A DNA stretch of 64,000 nucleotides. Source: Lentzea terrae. Its GTDB lineage: Bacteria > Actinomycetota > Actinomycetes > Mycobacteriales > Pseudonocardiaceae. The position numbers and the translations under genes were made by a program. Shown here piece by piece: positions 47,793 through 58,382 of the stretch. Below the pieces are notes generated by a model. The model had not been told where the DNA came from. It saw only the letters and a list, made by a program, of their open reading frames with translations, and did no database searches. Numbering within the stretch: position 1 is the stretch's first letter; the number at the start of each line of letters is the position of its first letter. Location: the NCBI RefSeq assembly GCF_003265345.1, contig NZ_QFWW01000023.1:248001-312000 (forward strand), in the 5' to 3' direction.

Positions 47793-48926
47793 TCAGATGA
47801 CTCGCTCACCCTTACGCCACACCGAATGCGTCAAAGGGACGCCCGGCCGGTACGCCAGATGCGTGATCGAGGGTGCGTCCAACACGTGGAGGTCAGCGCG
47901 CGCACCAGGCCTGATGACGCCGACGTCGTCCCGCCGCAACGCCTGCGCGCCGCCTGCCGTGGCCGACCACACCGCTTCCTCGACCGTCATCCGCATCTGC
48001 AGCACCGCTGTCGTCACGCAGAACGCCATCGACGAGGTGTAGGACGAGCCGGGGTTGCAGTTGCTGGCGAGCGCGACCGTGGCGCCCGCGTCCAGCAGCG
48101 CGCGTGCAGGAGGCAGCGACTGGCGGGTCGAGAGGTCGCAGGCCGGGAGCAGCGTGGCGACGGTCTCGGAGGACGCCAGCGCGTCGATGTCCTGTTGCGA
48201 CAGGTAGGTGCAGTGGTCGACCGACGCGGCGCCGAGCTCGACGGCCAACCGCACACCGGGCCCCTCGCCGAGCTGGTTGCCGTGCACGCGCAGGCCGAGG
48301 CCCTTTGCCGAGGCTGCTTCGAGCACCGCTTTCGACTGGTCGTAGTCGAACGCGCCCTTCTCGCAGAAGACGTCCGCCCAGCGCACGAGAGGTGCGACGG
48401 CGTCGAGCATCTCGCCGCGGACCAGGTCGACGTACGTGTCGGCGTCCTCGCCCGGCGGGACGAGGTGGGCGCCGAGGAACGTGACCTCGTCGGCGTGCTC
48501 GGCGGCGATGCGAGCGCTGCGCACCTCGTCGGGGACGTTCAGGCCGTAGCCGGTCTTGGTCTCCACGAACGTCGTGCCCTGCCGGAGCGCCTCGGCGACG
48601 TGCTTGCGGACGACCTCCGCCAGTTCGGCGTCGGTGGCTTGCCGCGTCGCGTTGACGGTGACGGCGATGCCGCCCGCGGTGTAGGGCTTGCCGGCCATGC
48701 GCGCACCGAACTCGGCGGTGCGGTCGCCCGCGAAGACCAGGTGGGTGTGGCTGTCGACCCAGCCGGGCAGCACCGCGCGGCCCTCGACGTCCGTTTTCGA
48801 GTCGGCCGCCGGGGCCTTGGCCGACTGGCCGACCCAGACGATCTCTTCGCCGTCGACGACCAGCGCGTCGCCGGCAGCCTCGGTGTTCGTGGTCAGCTCG
48901 CCGATGCCGGTGATCAGCACGCTCAT
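47793..48926 (-). CDS. hutI: Imidazolonepropionase
   Basis: 377 residues from the ATG at 48926. Amidohydrolase fold with metal ligands in PGWVDSHTHLVFAGDR, substrate residues in FVETKTGYGLN and late metal-binding motifs in LRVHGNQL, SVDHCTYL and LASNCNPGSSYTSSM. It opens 4-imidazolone-5-propionate to N-formimidoyl-L-glutamate, the third step of histidine breakdown. It is the last gene of the minus-strand hut operon and overlaps the hutF stop by 4 bp. Confidence 0.95.
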   Translation of the reverse strand: MSVLITGIGELTTNTEAAGDALVVDGEEIVWVGQSAKAPAADSKTDVEGRAVLPGWVDSHTHLVFAGDRTAEFGARMAGKPYTAGGIAVTVNATRQATDAELAEVVRKHVAEALRQGTTFVETKTGYGLNVPDEVRSARIAAEHADEVTFLGAHLVPPGEDADTYVDLVRGEMLDAVAPLVRWADVFCEKGAFDYDQSKAVLEAASAKGLGLRVHGNQLGEGPGVRLAVELGAASVDHCTYLSQQDIDALASSETVATLLPACDLSTRQSLPPARALLDAGATVALASNCNPGSSYTSSMAFCVTTAVLQMRMTVEEAVWSATAGGAQALRRDDVGVIRPGARADLHVLDAPSITHLAYRPGVPLTHSVWRKGERVI

Positions 48927-50203
48927 GCCCACAGCTCCTCGATCGCGTCCGCCAGCAGCCTGCCGACGTCTCCCAAAGTCTCGTGCACGCCACCGGACGC
49001 GACCACCCGGCCGCCGACCACCACGGTGTCCACATCGGACGCGGACGCGGACAAGAACACCTGCTGCGGCAACGAACCCGCGGTGCGCGGCGTCGAGCAG
49101 CTGATCGCCACGAGGTCACAGGTGGCGCCCGGTGCGATCCGGCCCGCCTGCGGCCAGCCCAGCGCGTCGTGCCGCGTGGCGACTTGCAGCAGTTCGGCCG
49201 GCGAGAACCGGCCGCGCCGGCCGGTGCGGAGGCGTTCGTTGTGTTCCAGGGCACGGGTTTCCAGCAGCGGGTCGATCACGGCGTGCTGGTCGCTGCCCAA
49301 CGACAGCGGGCTGCCCGCGTCGGCCAGCTCGCGGGCCGGGCCGATGCCGTCGGCGAGGTCGGCCTCGGTGGTCGGGCAGAAGCACGCACCGGTGCCGGAT
49401 CCGCCCAGCAGCGCGATGTCCTCCGGCGTCAGGTGCGTCGCGTGCACGGCCGTGGTGCGCGATGAGAGGGCACCGGCCTCGTGCAGCAGGCCGGTCGGCG
49501 TGAGCCCGTACGCGGCGAGGCACGCCTCGTTCTCGGCGGGCTGCTCGGAGAGGTGCACGTGCAGCGGCGCGTTCGGGAACGCCTGCGCCACAACAGGAAG
49601 TTCGGCGCGCGGCACGGCCCTCACCGAGTGGATCGCGGCACCGACTCGCATCACGTTGTCGGACTTGAGCTCTGCGACGCGGCTGGCCCACGCTTCGGCG
49701 GTGCCGTCCGAAAAGCGTTGCTGCACCTCGTTCACCGGCTGGTCGATGCCACCCGCGAGGTAGCAGGTGTCGAGCAACGTGAGCCGGATGCCCGCGTCCT
49801 GCGCGGCTTCCCGCAGGGCGTACCCGAACTCGTTCGACCGGTCGTGCACGTAGTGGAACTCGCCGACGGTCGACACCCCGGCGAGCGCCATCTCGCCGTA
49901 GACCGCGCGAGCGAGCCGGTAGTAGGACTGCGGGGTGAGCTTCGAGGCGAGCGCGTACATGCCTTCGCGCCACGTCCAAAACGTGCCGCCGCCGTCGTGC
50001 GTACGGCCCCTCAGCGCGCGGTGGAACGCGTGCGAGTGGGCGTTCGCGAAGCCCGGCACGACCACGCCGTACAGCCTTTTGACGCCCAGCGGAATCGTGT
50101 CCACTTCGGACACCGAGGTGATCACGCCGTTGTCGACGCGGATCAGCACGCGTTCGGCGAGCCCGTCGGGCAACCACGCCCGCTCGCACCAGAAGTTCAC
50201 CAC
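48923..50203 (-). CDS. hutF: Formimidoylglutamate deiminase
   Basis: 426 residues from the GTG at 50203 (GAGAGG 7 nt upstream). Metal-binding motif VVPGFANAHSHAFHRALRG, active-site region ALREAAQDAGIRLTLLDTCYLAGG, APLHVHLSEQPAEN with His, and VHATHLTPEDIALLGG plus LSLGSDQHAVIDPLLE. It converts N-formimidoyl-glutamate to N-formylglutamate plus ammonia, so this organism uses the two-step, HutF-dependent branch. It lies between the M20 hydrolase and hutI. Confidence 0.93.
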   Translation of the reverse strand: MVNFWCERAWLPDGLAERVLIRVDNGVITSVSEVDTIPLGVKRLYGVVVPGFANAHSHAFHRALRGRTHDGGGTFWTWREGMYALASKLTPQSYYRLARAVYGEMALAGVSTVGEFHYVHDRSNEFGYALREAAQDAGIRLTLLDTCYLAGGIDQPVNEVQQRFSDGTAEAWASRVAELKSDNVMRVGAAIHSVRAVPRAELPVVAQAFPNAPLHVHLSEQPAENEACLAAYGLTPTGLLHEAGALSSRTTAVHATHLTPEDIALLGGSGTGACFCPTTEADLADGIGPARELADAGSPLSLGSDQHAVIDPLLETRALEHNERLRTGRRGRFSPAELLQVATRHDALGWPQAGRIAPGATCDLVAISCSTPRTAGSLPQQVFLSASASDVDTVVVGGRVVASGGVHETLGDVGRLLADAIEELWA

Positions 50204-50296
50204 ACGTCCACCTCTCGACCGCACGCCCCGCTTCGGCTACGACACCGCGACTTGCTGAAAGTCCTCTACGAACAGCTCACAACGCCTCCGTCCGGG

Positions 50297-51465
50297 TCAT
50301 GATCCGAGATGTTCGAGCGTCGCGGCGAGCGCCTTGACACCTTCGTCGACATCGGACTGCTCGGCGAACTCCTCTGGCGCGTGACTCACGCCGGTCGGGT
50401 TGCGCACGAACAACATCGCGGTCGGCACGTGCGCGGCGAGGATGCCAGCGTCGTGGCCCGCACCGGTCGGCAACGCGGGGACGCCGCCGAGCGCGTTCGC
50501 GATGTCGTCGCGGAGGTTGGCGTCGAAGTACACCGTGTCGCCGTACGACTCCTCGGTGATCGTCACCTCGCACCCCTCCTCCTTGGCGGCACTACGCGCT
50601 GCCTCGGAGATCTCGGCGACCATCGCGCGGGTGCGCTCGTCGTCGGTGTCGCGCGCGTCCAACCACACGTCCACAGTGGACGCGATGACGTTGGTGCCGC
50701 CGGGGTTGGGGACGAGCCTTCCCACGGTGGCACGCGCGCCGTCCCTGGCCGCTTTGCGCGCGGCCAGGACGAGTTGCGATGCCGGGAGCATCGGGTCGCG
50801 GCGGTCCTCGATCAACGTCGCGCCGGCGTGATTGCCCTCGCCCGCGAACGTGAAGCGCCACCGGCCGTGCGCGAGGATGCTGCTCGCGACACCGACCGGC
50901 ACCGTGAGGCCGCGGCCCTGTTCGACGTGGAGTTCGACGAACTGGCCGATGCGACCAAGGGTTTTGTCGTCCTTGCCGACCAGGTCGGGGTTGTAGCCCG
51001 CCGCTTTCATGGCTTCGGCGAGCGTGATGCCGTCCGGGTCCTTGAGGCCCAGCGCCTTGTCCGCGTCGATCGCACCGGTGAGGAGCCGGCTGCCCAGGCA
51101 GGCGACACCGAACCGGCCGCCCTCCTCCTCGGCGAAGACCGCGATGGCGAACGGCCTGCGCGGCGTGAACCCCGTGGCCTGCAAGAGATCCACGGCCTCC
51201 AGGGCGCTCGTCACGCCGAGCGGGCCGTCGAACGCGCCGCCGCCGGGCACGGAGTCCAGGTGGCTGCCGGTGACGAGCGCGTTGTCGCCGCGCTCGCCCC
51301 ACCAGGCCCAGAGGTTGCCGTTCTGGTCGGTCTCGACGTTCAGGCCGCGCTTGACGGCCTGCTCGACGAACCAGTGCCGGAGCTCGAGTTCCGGCTTGGC
51401 GTAGCCGTGGCGGGAGTAGCCGCCGCGCTTCGCGTCTCTGCCGACGTCCGCGATCTGGTCGAGCA

Positions 51466-51466
<1 letters not shown>
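50297..51466 (-). CDS. M20 amidohydrolase (allantoate amidohydrolase-like) in the HutG position
   Basis: 389 residues from the ATG that overlaps the hutU stop (TGATG). The metallopeptidase pattern is clear: VTGSHLDSVPGGGAFDGPLGVTSALEAV (metal His and Asp), VFAEEEGGRFGVACLGSRLLTG (Glu), FVELHVEQGRGL, and TGAGHDAGILA at the end. This is the N-carbamoyl-L-amino acid/allantoate amidohydrolase family. In this operon it replaces the usual HutG, so it probably hydrolyses N-formyl-L-glutamate to glutamate plus formate. That last step is inference from position. Confidence 0.85.
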
Positions 51467-53120
<1,654 letters not shown>

Positions 53121-53121
<1 letters not shown>

Positions 53122-54626
53122 TACAGAGCTCCACTTCGAATCAGTGCCTCGGCGGCGGCGATCTCGGGTGCGAGGTGGCGGTCAGGACCGGGGCCCTGGA
53201 CCGTCTCGCGCAACTTCGCCACGGCAGCGGCCGTCGCGGGGGCGGGCTTCAACGGTGCGCGCAGATCCAGCGCACGCGCGGCGGTCAGAAGCTCAATTGC
53301 CAGCACGGTGGTGAGACCGTCCACGGCCTTGCGCAGCTTGCGGGCGGCGGACCAGCCCATCGACACGTGGTCCTCCTGCATCGCGGAGGACGGGATCGAG
53401 TCGACGGACGCCGGCACCGCGAGGCGCTTGAGCTCGGACACGATCGCCGCCTGGGTGTACTGGGCGATCATGTGGCCGGAGTCGACGCCGGGGTCGTCGG
53501 CGAGGAACGGCGGCAGGCCGTGCGACCGCGAGACGTCGAGCATGCGGTCGGTGCGGCGCTCGGCGATGGAGGCCACGTCCGCGAGCGGGATGGCCAGGAA
53601 GTCCAGCGCGTAGGCGACGGGCGCGCCGTGGAAGTTGCCGTTCGACTCGACCCGGCCGTCCGCCAGCACCACGGGGTTGTCGATCACCGACGACAGCTCG
53701 CGGTCGGCCACCGTCGCCGCGTACGCCACGGTGTCGCGGGCCGCGCCGTGCACCTGCGGCGAGCAGCGCAGCGAGTACGCGTCCTGCACGCGGGTGCAGT
53801 CGGGGCCGCGGTGCGAGGCGACGATCTCGGAGTCGCGCAGGAACGCGAGCATCCGGGCAGCCGAGAGGTTCTGGCCGGGGTGCGGGCGCAGTGCGTGCAG
53901 CTCGGGCTCGAAGACGCGGTCGGTGCCGAGCAGCGCCTCGACGCTCATCGCGGCGGTCAGGTCGGCGATGTCGAGCAGCCTGGTGAAGTCCGCGATCGCG
54001 AGCGACAGCATGCCGAGCATGCCGTCGGTGCCGTTGATCAGCGCGAGGCCTTCCTTCTCGGCCAGCCGCACGGGCTCGATGCCGGCTTCCGCCAGCGCTT
54101 CCGCCGCGGTGACGAGCTCTCCGGACGCGTTGCGGACCATGCCCTCGCCCATCAACGCGAGCGCGCTGGCCGACAACGGTGCCAGGTCGCCGGAGCAGCC
54201 GAGGGAGCCGAACTCGTGCACCACCGGGGTGATGCCGGCGTTCAGCATGCCGGCCATCGCGTCCACAGTGGACAGCCGGACGCCGGTGTGGCCGGTCGCG
54301 AGGGTGCGCAGTCGCAGCAGCATCAGCGCCCGCACGACCTCCCGCTCGACCTCGGGACCGGAACCGGCGGCGTGCGAGCGGATCAGCGACCGCTGCAGCT
54401 GGGCACGGCGGTCCGGCGGGATGTGCCGGACGGCGAGCGCGCCGAACCCGGTCGAGACGCCGTAGGTGGGGCGTTCGGCCGTGGCGAGCTGTTCGATGTG
54501 GCCGCGGGCGGTGGTGACCGCCTCGCGGGCAGCCTCGGTGATCGCCACCGGGGCGCCGTCGCGGGCGACGGCATGAACGTCCTCGAGGGTCAGTGGCTTC
54601 GGACCCAGCTCCACCGGTTGTCGCAT
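53121..54626 (-). CDS. hutH: Histidine ammonia-lyase
   Basis: 501 residues. The MIO-forming triad is in LGCSGDLAPLSASALALMG (Cys-Ser-Gly in place of the textbook Ala-Ser-Gly, as in other actinobacterial enzymes). Tyr of the active site is in TYGVSTGFGAL, and conserved QDAYSLRCSPQVHGAARD and NPVVLADGRVESNGNFHGAP follow. It deaminates L-histidine to urocanate and is first in the operon. A sigma-factor gene and an IclR regulator lie upstream in that order; the IclR protein may control hut. Confidence 0.97.
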
Positions 54627-54701
54627 GCAGACATCACAGCGCTCCGGGGCCGACTCAGCGACCCCGGAGCGCGGATGCGTGTCTGGGATGCCAGACGGAC
54701 C

Positions 54702-55643
54702 CTAACCGAGCCCTTTGCCGATCCAGCTCGTGTCAGGAGAGGGCACGAGCTCGACCTTGTTCACCGCCTCGACCAGCTGATCGGAGTAGGACTCCGCAGT
54801 CGCCCAGATCCACACGTCACCCTCGCGCACCAGGACGGCGTTGGCGGTGCGGAAGCCGACCTTGCCGCGCACCCCCACATCGCCGACATAGGTGCCGACC
54901 TGCGGCACCTGAGGCGAGACGTGCACGCTGACCTGGTTCTTCCAGTTCGCCATCGCCTCCCACTCGCCGGGCTTGGTGCCCCATGTGTGGTCGGCAGGCT
55001 TGCCGTCGACCTTGAACGGCGCCTGGTGCGTGATCTTGGCGTCAGCCCGCACCGACTCGGCGACCTGCAGCGCGACCTGCCGCACGTCGGCGAACCCGCG
55101 CACGCTGACCTTCAGCAGGTCCTGGGCCTGCCACACGAGCTCCGCGGTCTGACCGGGCGACTGGCCCTGCCGCAGCGCGATCTTCGCCTTCAGCCCGCGA
55201 ACCGTCGTGTCCTGCCAGTCCGCGCCCTCCGGCTGGTCTCCGCCCACGATCAGCGCGACCTGCGGCCCGCCATCGGTGAACGGGTATCCCTTGGCCGCCG
55301 CGGGCACCCAGACCCGGTGGACCTCCCGATCCACCAGGCGGAAGTTCTCGACGTACCCGTTCGGCAGCCAGTGCGGCGCGTACTTGAGCACGACGCTCTG
55401 ACCGCTGTCCGGCATGAGCGCGGCGGCCGCGTCGTTGCCGTTCGGCGGCATGTACCGGTCGCTCGCGATGACGCCCGCGAAAATCAGCACAGCGACGGCG
55501 GCGACTCCGGCGACGGCGATCATGAAGACGTTGCCGTGCCTCTTGCGCTTGCGCCGCAGTGCGTTGAGCGTCGGTCCTGGGTGCGGAGTCCGTTCGGCGA
55601 GCTTGCCGAGCGCCTCCTTGACCAGCTGTTCGGTGTCGTTCAC
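54702..55643 (-). CDS. Membrane-anchored protein coupled to the sigma-factor gene
   Basis: 313 residues from GTG, overlapping the sigma-factor stop by 4 bp (GTGA) with GGGGAGGG upstream. The N-terminus is a short cytoplasmic helix (DTEQLVKEALGKLAERTPHPGPTLNALRRKRKRHG), followed by one membrane helix (NVFMIAVAGVAAVAVLIFAGVI, about 36-57) and a long extracytoplasmic beta-rich region with WLPNGYVENFRLVDREVHRVWV. This is the topology of an anti-sigma factor, although no ZAS or CHCC motif is present. I therefore call it only a possible membrane regulator of the sigma factor. Confidence 0.65.
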   Translation of the reverse strand: MNDTEQLVKEALGKLAERTPHPGPTLNALRRKRKRHGNVFMIAVAGVAAVAVLIFAGVIASDRYMPPNGNDAAAALMPDSGQSVVLKYAPHWLPNGYVENFRLVDREVHRVWVPAAAKGYPFTDGGPQVALIVGGDQPEGADWQDTTVRGLKAKIALRQGQSPGQTAELVWQAQDLLKVSVRGFADVRQVALQVAESVRADAKITHQAPFKVDGKPADHTWGTKPGEWEAMANWKNQVSVHVSPQVPQVGTYVGDVGVRGKVGFRTANAVLVREGDVWIWATAESYSDQLVEAVNKVELVPSPDTSWIGKGLG

Positions 55644-56167
55644 GACAGGCCCTCCCCGAGCCGCAACCCGACACCAGCGGGCTCCGGCGTGTGATCCAGG
55701 CGGAGTGTGGCCAGCGCACGCGAGATGTGGCTGCGCACGGTTCCCTCGGCACAACCGAGCATCTGTGCGATCTCCGAGTCCTCGTAGTTCTCGTAGTAGC
55801 GGAGCACGATCGCCGCCCGCTGTTTGCGGGGCAGCTTGGCGATCCGCTGCAACATGGCTTCCCGCTCGTCGTAGTGGTGCGTCTTGTCTCCGACGGGCGG
55901 CGTGACGGACTCCAGCGTCGTCATGCAGAGAGCGACGTCCTTGGCCGCCCTGCGTCTGCGCCACGAGAGGTACTCGTTGGTCACCATGCGCTTGACGTAG
56001 GCGTGAGGGAGGTCGACTGAACCGATGCGATCCCACTTCTGCTGCGCGCGCAGCAGCACTTCCTGGACCACGTCCTGGGCCAGGTGCGGGTCACACGTGA
56101 GCACGGTGGCGTAGCGCAGCAACGGGGTCACCTGTTCTGCCACGAAGTCATCGAAACTCGGTGTCAA
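55640..56167 (-). CDS. ECF sigma factor, SigE-family type
   Basis: 175 residues from a TTG start (GGGGG upstream). Region 2 is FVAEQVTPLLRYATVLTCDPHLAQDVVQEVLLRAQQKW with the following LPHAYVKRMVTNEYLSWRRR; region 4 is IAKLPRKQRAAIVLRYYENYEDSEIAQMLGCAEGTVRSHISRAL. This matches the actinobacterial SigE-type ECF group that regulates genes on demand. It lies in front of a membrane protein in a two-gene unit. The hut operon follows downstream, after 76 bp; a regulatory link is not shown. Confidence 0.9.
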   Translation of the reverse strand: MTPSFDDFVAEQVTPLLRYATVLTCDPHLAQDVVQEVLLRAQQKWDRIGSVDLPHAYVKRMVTNEYLSWRRRRAAKDVALCMTTLESVTPPVGDKTHHYDEREAMLQRIAKLPRKQRAAIVLRYYENYEDSEIAQMLGCAEGTVRSHISRALATLRLDHTPEPAGVGLRLGEGLS

Positions 56168-56280
56168 TCCCGACCCCCTTCAAAACCGTCACACCCCTCA
56201 GACGCACCTGGCGCCTGTTCTGTTGAGTGTGCACTGATGGACGAACGGCGTGGGCTGCATCACGTGGGAAAATCACTGTT

Positions 56281-57069
56281 GTGGGCAGCAGCAGTGACGT
56301 TCCCGCGCTGCGGAGAGGGCTCGCGGTCCTCCGGCTGCTGGCGGGCAGACCAGGTCCCGTCTCCGCGGCGTCGGTGGCGCGCGAGCTGAATCTGCCCAGG
56401 TCAACGACCTATCACCTGCTGTCGGAGCTGACCGAGGCCGGCTTCGCGACGCACTTCCCCGAGGAAAAGCGGTACGGCCTTGGCGTCGCCTCCTTCGAGC
56501 TGGGGTCCGCGTATCTGCGGCACGACCCGCTGGAACGGCTGGCCCGGCCGCTGCTGCGCAAGCTCGCCGACCGGATGGAGAAGGTCGCCCATCTGGGCGT
56601 TCTGCACGGCGCCGAGGCCCTGTACCTGGTGCGCGAACAGCCGCGGCAGCCGCAGACGATCGTGTCCGACGTCGGCGTGCGCCTGCCCGCGCATCTGACG
56701 GCATCTGGCCGCGCGATGCTGGCACACGCCCCTCCAGCCCAGGTCAGGGCGTTGTTCCCGTCCGTCGCGTCGTTCGTCGACCGGACCGGGCGCGGCCCGC
56801 ACAACCTGCCCGCGTTGCGCCGGCTGCTGACCGCGGAACGCCGGCAGGGCTGGTCGGTCGAGGACGGGTTCGTGACCGTGGGCTTCGCGTCGGTGGCCGC
56901 ACCGGTGTTCGACCACGGCGAGCGACCGATCGCGGCCATCACGCTGACGTTCCGGCACGTCTGCGACACACCCTGCGGTCAGACGTGGCCCGAGCTGGCC
57001 AAAGAGGTGCGGAAGGCGGCCGAGGAGCTCACTTCACGGATCGGCGGTCACGCAGCTCCCGCCAATTAG
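56281..57069 (+). CDS. IclR-family transcriptional regulator
   Basis: 262 residues from the GTG at 56281. The N-terminal winged HTH is VPALRRGLAVLRLLAGRPGPVSAASVARELNLPRSTTYHLLSELTEAGF. The C-terminal effector domain (about 85-255) has EKVAHLGVLHGAEALYLVRE, LTASGRAMLAH and SVEDGFVTVGFASVAAPVFDH. It is divergent from the sigma-factor unit, and the hut operon begins 1.65 kb away in the minus direction. In actinobacteria IclR regulators are often next to hut genes, so it is a candidate hut repressor. Confidence 0.9.
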   Translation: MGSSSDVPALRRGLAVLRLLAGRPGPVSAASVARELNLPRSTTYHLLSELTEAGFATHFPEEKRYGLGVASFELGSAYLRHDPLERLARPLLRKLADRMEKVAHLGVLHGAEALYLVREQPRQPQTIVSDVGVRLPAHLTASGRAMLAHAPPAQVRALFPSVASFVDRTGRGPHNLPALRRLLTAERRQGWSVEDGFVTVGFASVAAPVFDHGERPIAAITLTFRHVCDTPCGQTWPELAKEVRKAAEELTSRIGGHAAPAN

Positions 57070-57070
57070 A

Positions 57071-57098
57071 AGCCATGTACATAGTAGCCATGTACTGT
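57071..57098 (+). promoter_or_regulatory. Repeated operator-like sequence at the MarR promoter
   Basis: AGCCATGTAC occurs at 57071 and 57086, a direct repeat 15 bp apart. TACAT (57078-57082) and ATGTA (57090-57094) also form a 7-nt-spaced dyad. TACTGT (57093-57098) is a -10-like hexamer ending 7 nt before the ATG at 57106, so the message is probably leaderless and the sites overlap the promoter. This fits autorepression by the MarR protein. Confidence 0.55.
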
Positions 57099-57105
57099 AT
57101 CTGCC

Positions 57106-57534
57106 ATGAGCAGTGCAGGACCTGGCCATCTCGTGTGGCGCCTGGCGATGAAGTGGCGGACCGCCGTTGACCGCGCGTTGGACCCCCTCGGGCTGACACA
57201 CGCGCAGTACGTCGTGCTGGCGTCGCTGACCGCCATCGACCAGCCACCTTCGCAGCGCGAGCTCGCCGACTTCACGGGGCTCGAACCGCTGTACGTCTCG
57301 AAGCTGGCGCGCGCGCTCGAATCCTCGGGGCTGATCGAGCGCACACGCGACGCGGTCGACACACGAACCGTTCGCCTGACACTGACCGATCACGGCCGCT
57401 CGGTCGTCGTCCCCGCCATCGAAGTCGTGGCTGCCCTGCTGGACCGCCTTCTCGAGCCCCTGGGCGGACGGTCCGGCGACCGCACGACGGCCTTTTCCCG
57501 CGAGCTGACCGCGCTGCTCGACGTCCCCCTCTGA
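57106..57534 (+). CDS. MarR-family transcriptional regulator
   Basis: 142 residues. Typical MarR: helix 1 HLVWRLAMKWRTAVDRAL, the recognition region PPSQRELADFTGLEPLYVSKLARALESSGLIERTRDAVDTRTVRLTLTDHGRSV with the D-x-R wing, and C-terminal dimer helices. It is 9 bp from the haloalkane-dehalogenase-like gene and probably controls it, as MarR proteins usually respond to the substrate of the enzyme next door. Confidence 0.92.
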   Translation: MSSAGPGHLVWRLAMKWRTAVDRALDPLGLTHAQYVVLASLTAIDQPPSQRELADFTGLEPLYVSKLARALESSGLIERTRDAVDTRTVRLTLTDHGRSVVVPAIEVVAALLDRLLEPLGGRSGDRTTAFSRELTALLDVPL

Positions 57535-57543
57535 GGAGTTCCC

Positions 57544-58377
57544 ATGCCTGTTGTTCCCGTCCTCGACTCGACCATGCACTACGAAGCGTCCGGCTCCGCG
57601 CCGTTCGTGTTCCTGCACGGCAACCCCGCCTCGTCGCACATCTGGCGCAACGTGCTGCCGGAGTTAGGCGGCCTGGCTCCAGATCTGATCGGCATGGGCC
57701 GCTCGGGCAAGCCGGACATCTCCTACTCGTTCGCCGACCACGCCCGCTACCTCGACACGTGGTTCGACGCTCTCGGCCTGGATCGGGTGGTGCTCGTCGG
57801 CCACGACTGGGGCGGCGCGCTGGCGTTCGACTGGGCCGCGCGCCACCCCTCACGCGTTGCCGGGATCGCCTTCTTCGAGACGATCGTGAAGCCGATGACC
57901 GGCTCGGAGCTGCCACTGCCCGCGCAGGAACGGGTGCGCAGGTTCCGCACCACCGAAGCGCTGGACGACGACGGGTTCGTGCGCCAGGCGTACACGGGTG
58001 GCGTGCGGACGCCTGTTTCGGACGAGAACATGGCGGTGTACCTGGCACCGTTCCCGGATGCCTTGAGCCGACGTCCGGTGCTCGCGTGGGCGCGGCAAAT
58101 GCCGTTCGACGGCTCGCCGGCCGAGTTGATCCCGCGCATCGAGGCCTACGACGCGTGGCTCGGTGCTTCTTCGGAGGTGCCGAAGCTGCTGATGACCTTC
58201 GAAGGCTCGCCGACGTTGCTGATCGGGCCGGAGCTCCAGGCCTGGTGCGCGGACAACATCGCCGCGCTGGAGATCGTCGCCGTTGGCGAGGCCGGCCATC
58301 ACGCGCAGGAGGACCGGCCGAAGGAGATCGCGGCGGAGATCGCTGCTTGGACGGAGCGCCACTCCCTGGTTGCATAG
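57544..58377 (+). CDS. Haloalkane-dehalogenase-like alpha/beta hydrolase
   Basis: 277 residues with the haloalkane dehalogenase pattern: LHGNPASSHIWRNVLPEL carries the halide-binding Asn (HGNP), VLVGHDWGGALAFDWAARHP has the Asp nucleophile and Trp of GHDWG, FFETIVKPM has the Glu, and GEAGHHAQEDRP holds the His. The Asp-Glu-His triad plus Asn/Trp is that of the HLD-II subfamily (DhaA, LinB type). It would convert haloalkanes to alcohols, although close relatives also cut other esters. It lies 9 bp downstream of the MarR gene. Confidence 0.85.
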   Translation: MPVVPVLDSTMHYEASGSAPFVFLHGNPASSHIWRNVLPELGGLAPDLIGMGRSGKPDISYSFADHARYLDTWFDALGLDRVVLVGHDWGGALAFDWAARHPSRVAGIAFFETIVKPMTGSELPLPAQERVRRFRTTEALDDDGFVRQAYTGGVRTPVSDENMAVYLAPFPDALSRRPVLAWARQMPFDGSPAELIPRIEAYDAWLGASSEVPKLLMTFEGSPTLLIGPELQAWCADNIAALEIVAVGEAGHHAQEDRPKEIAAEIAAWTERHSLVA

Positions 58378-58382
58378 CGTGC

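Noticed and set aside
53175..55694. Long plus-strand frame opposite hutH and the membrane protein gene
   Set aside because: Low-complexity Arg/Gly/Val product; the minus-strand genes have clear family motifs.
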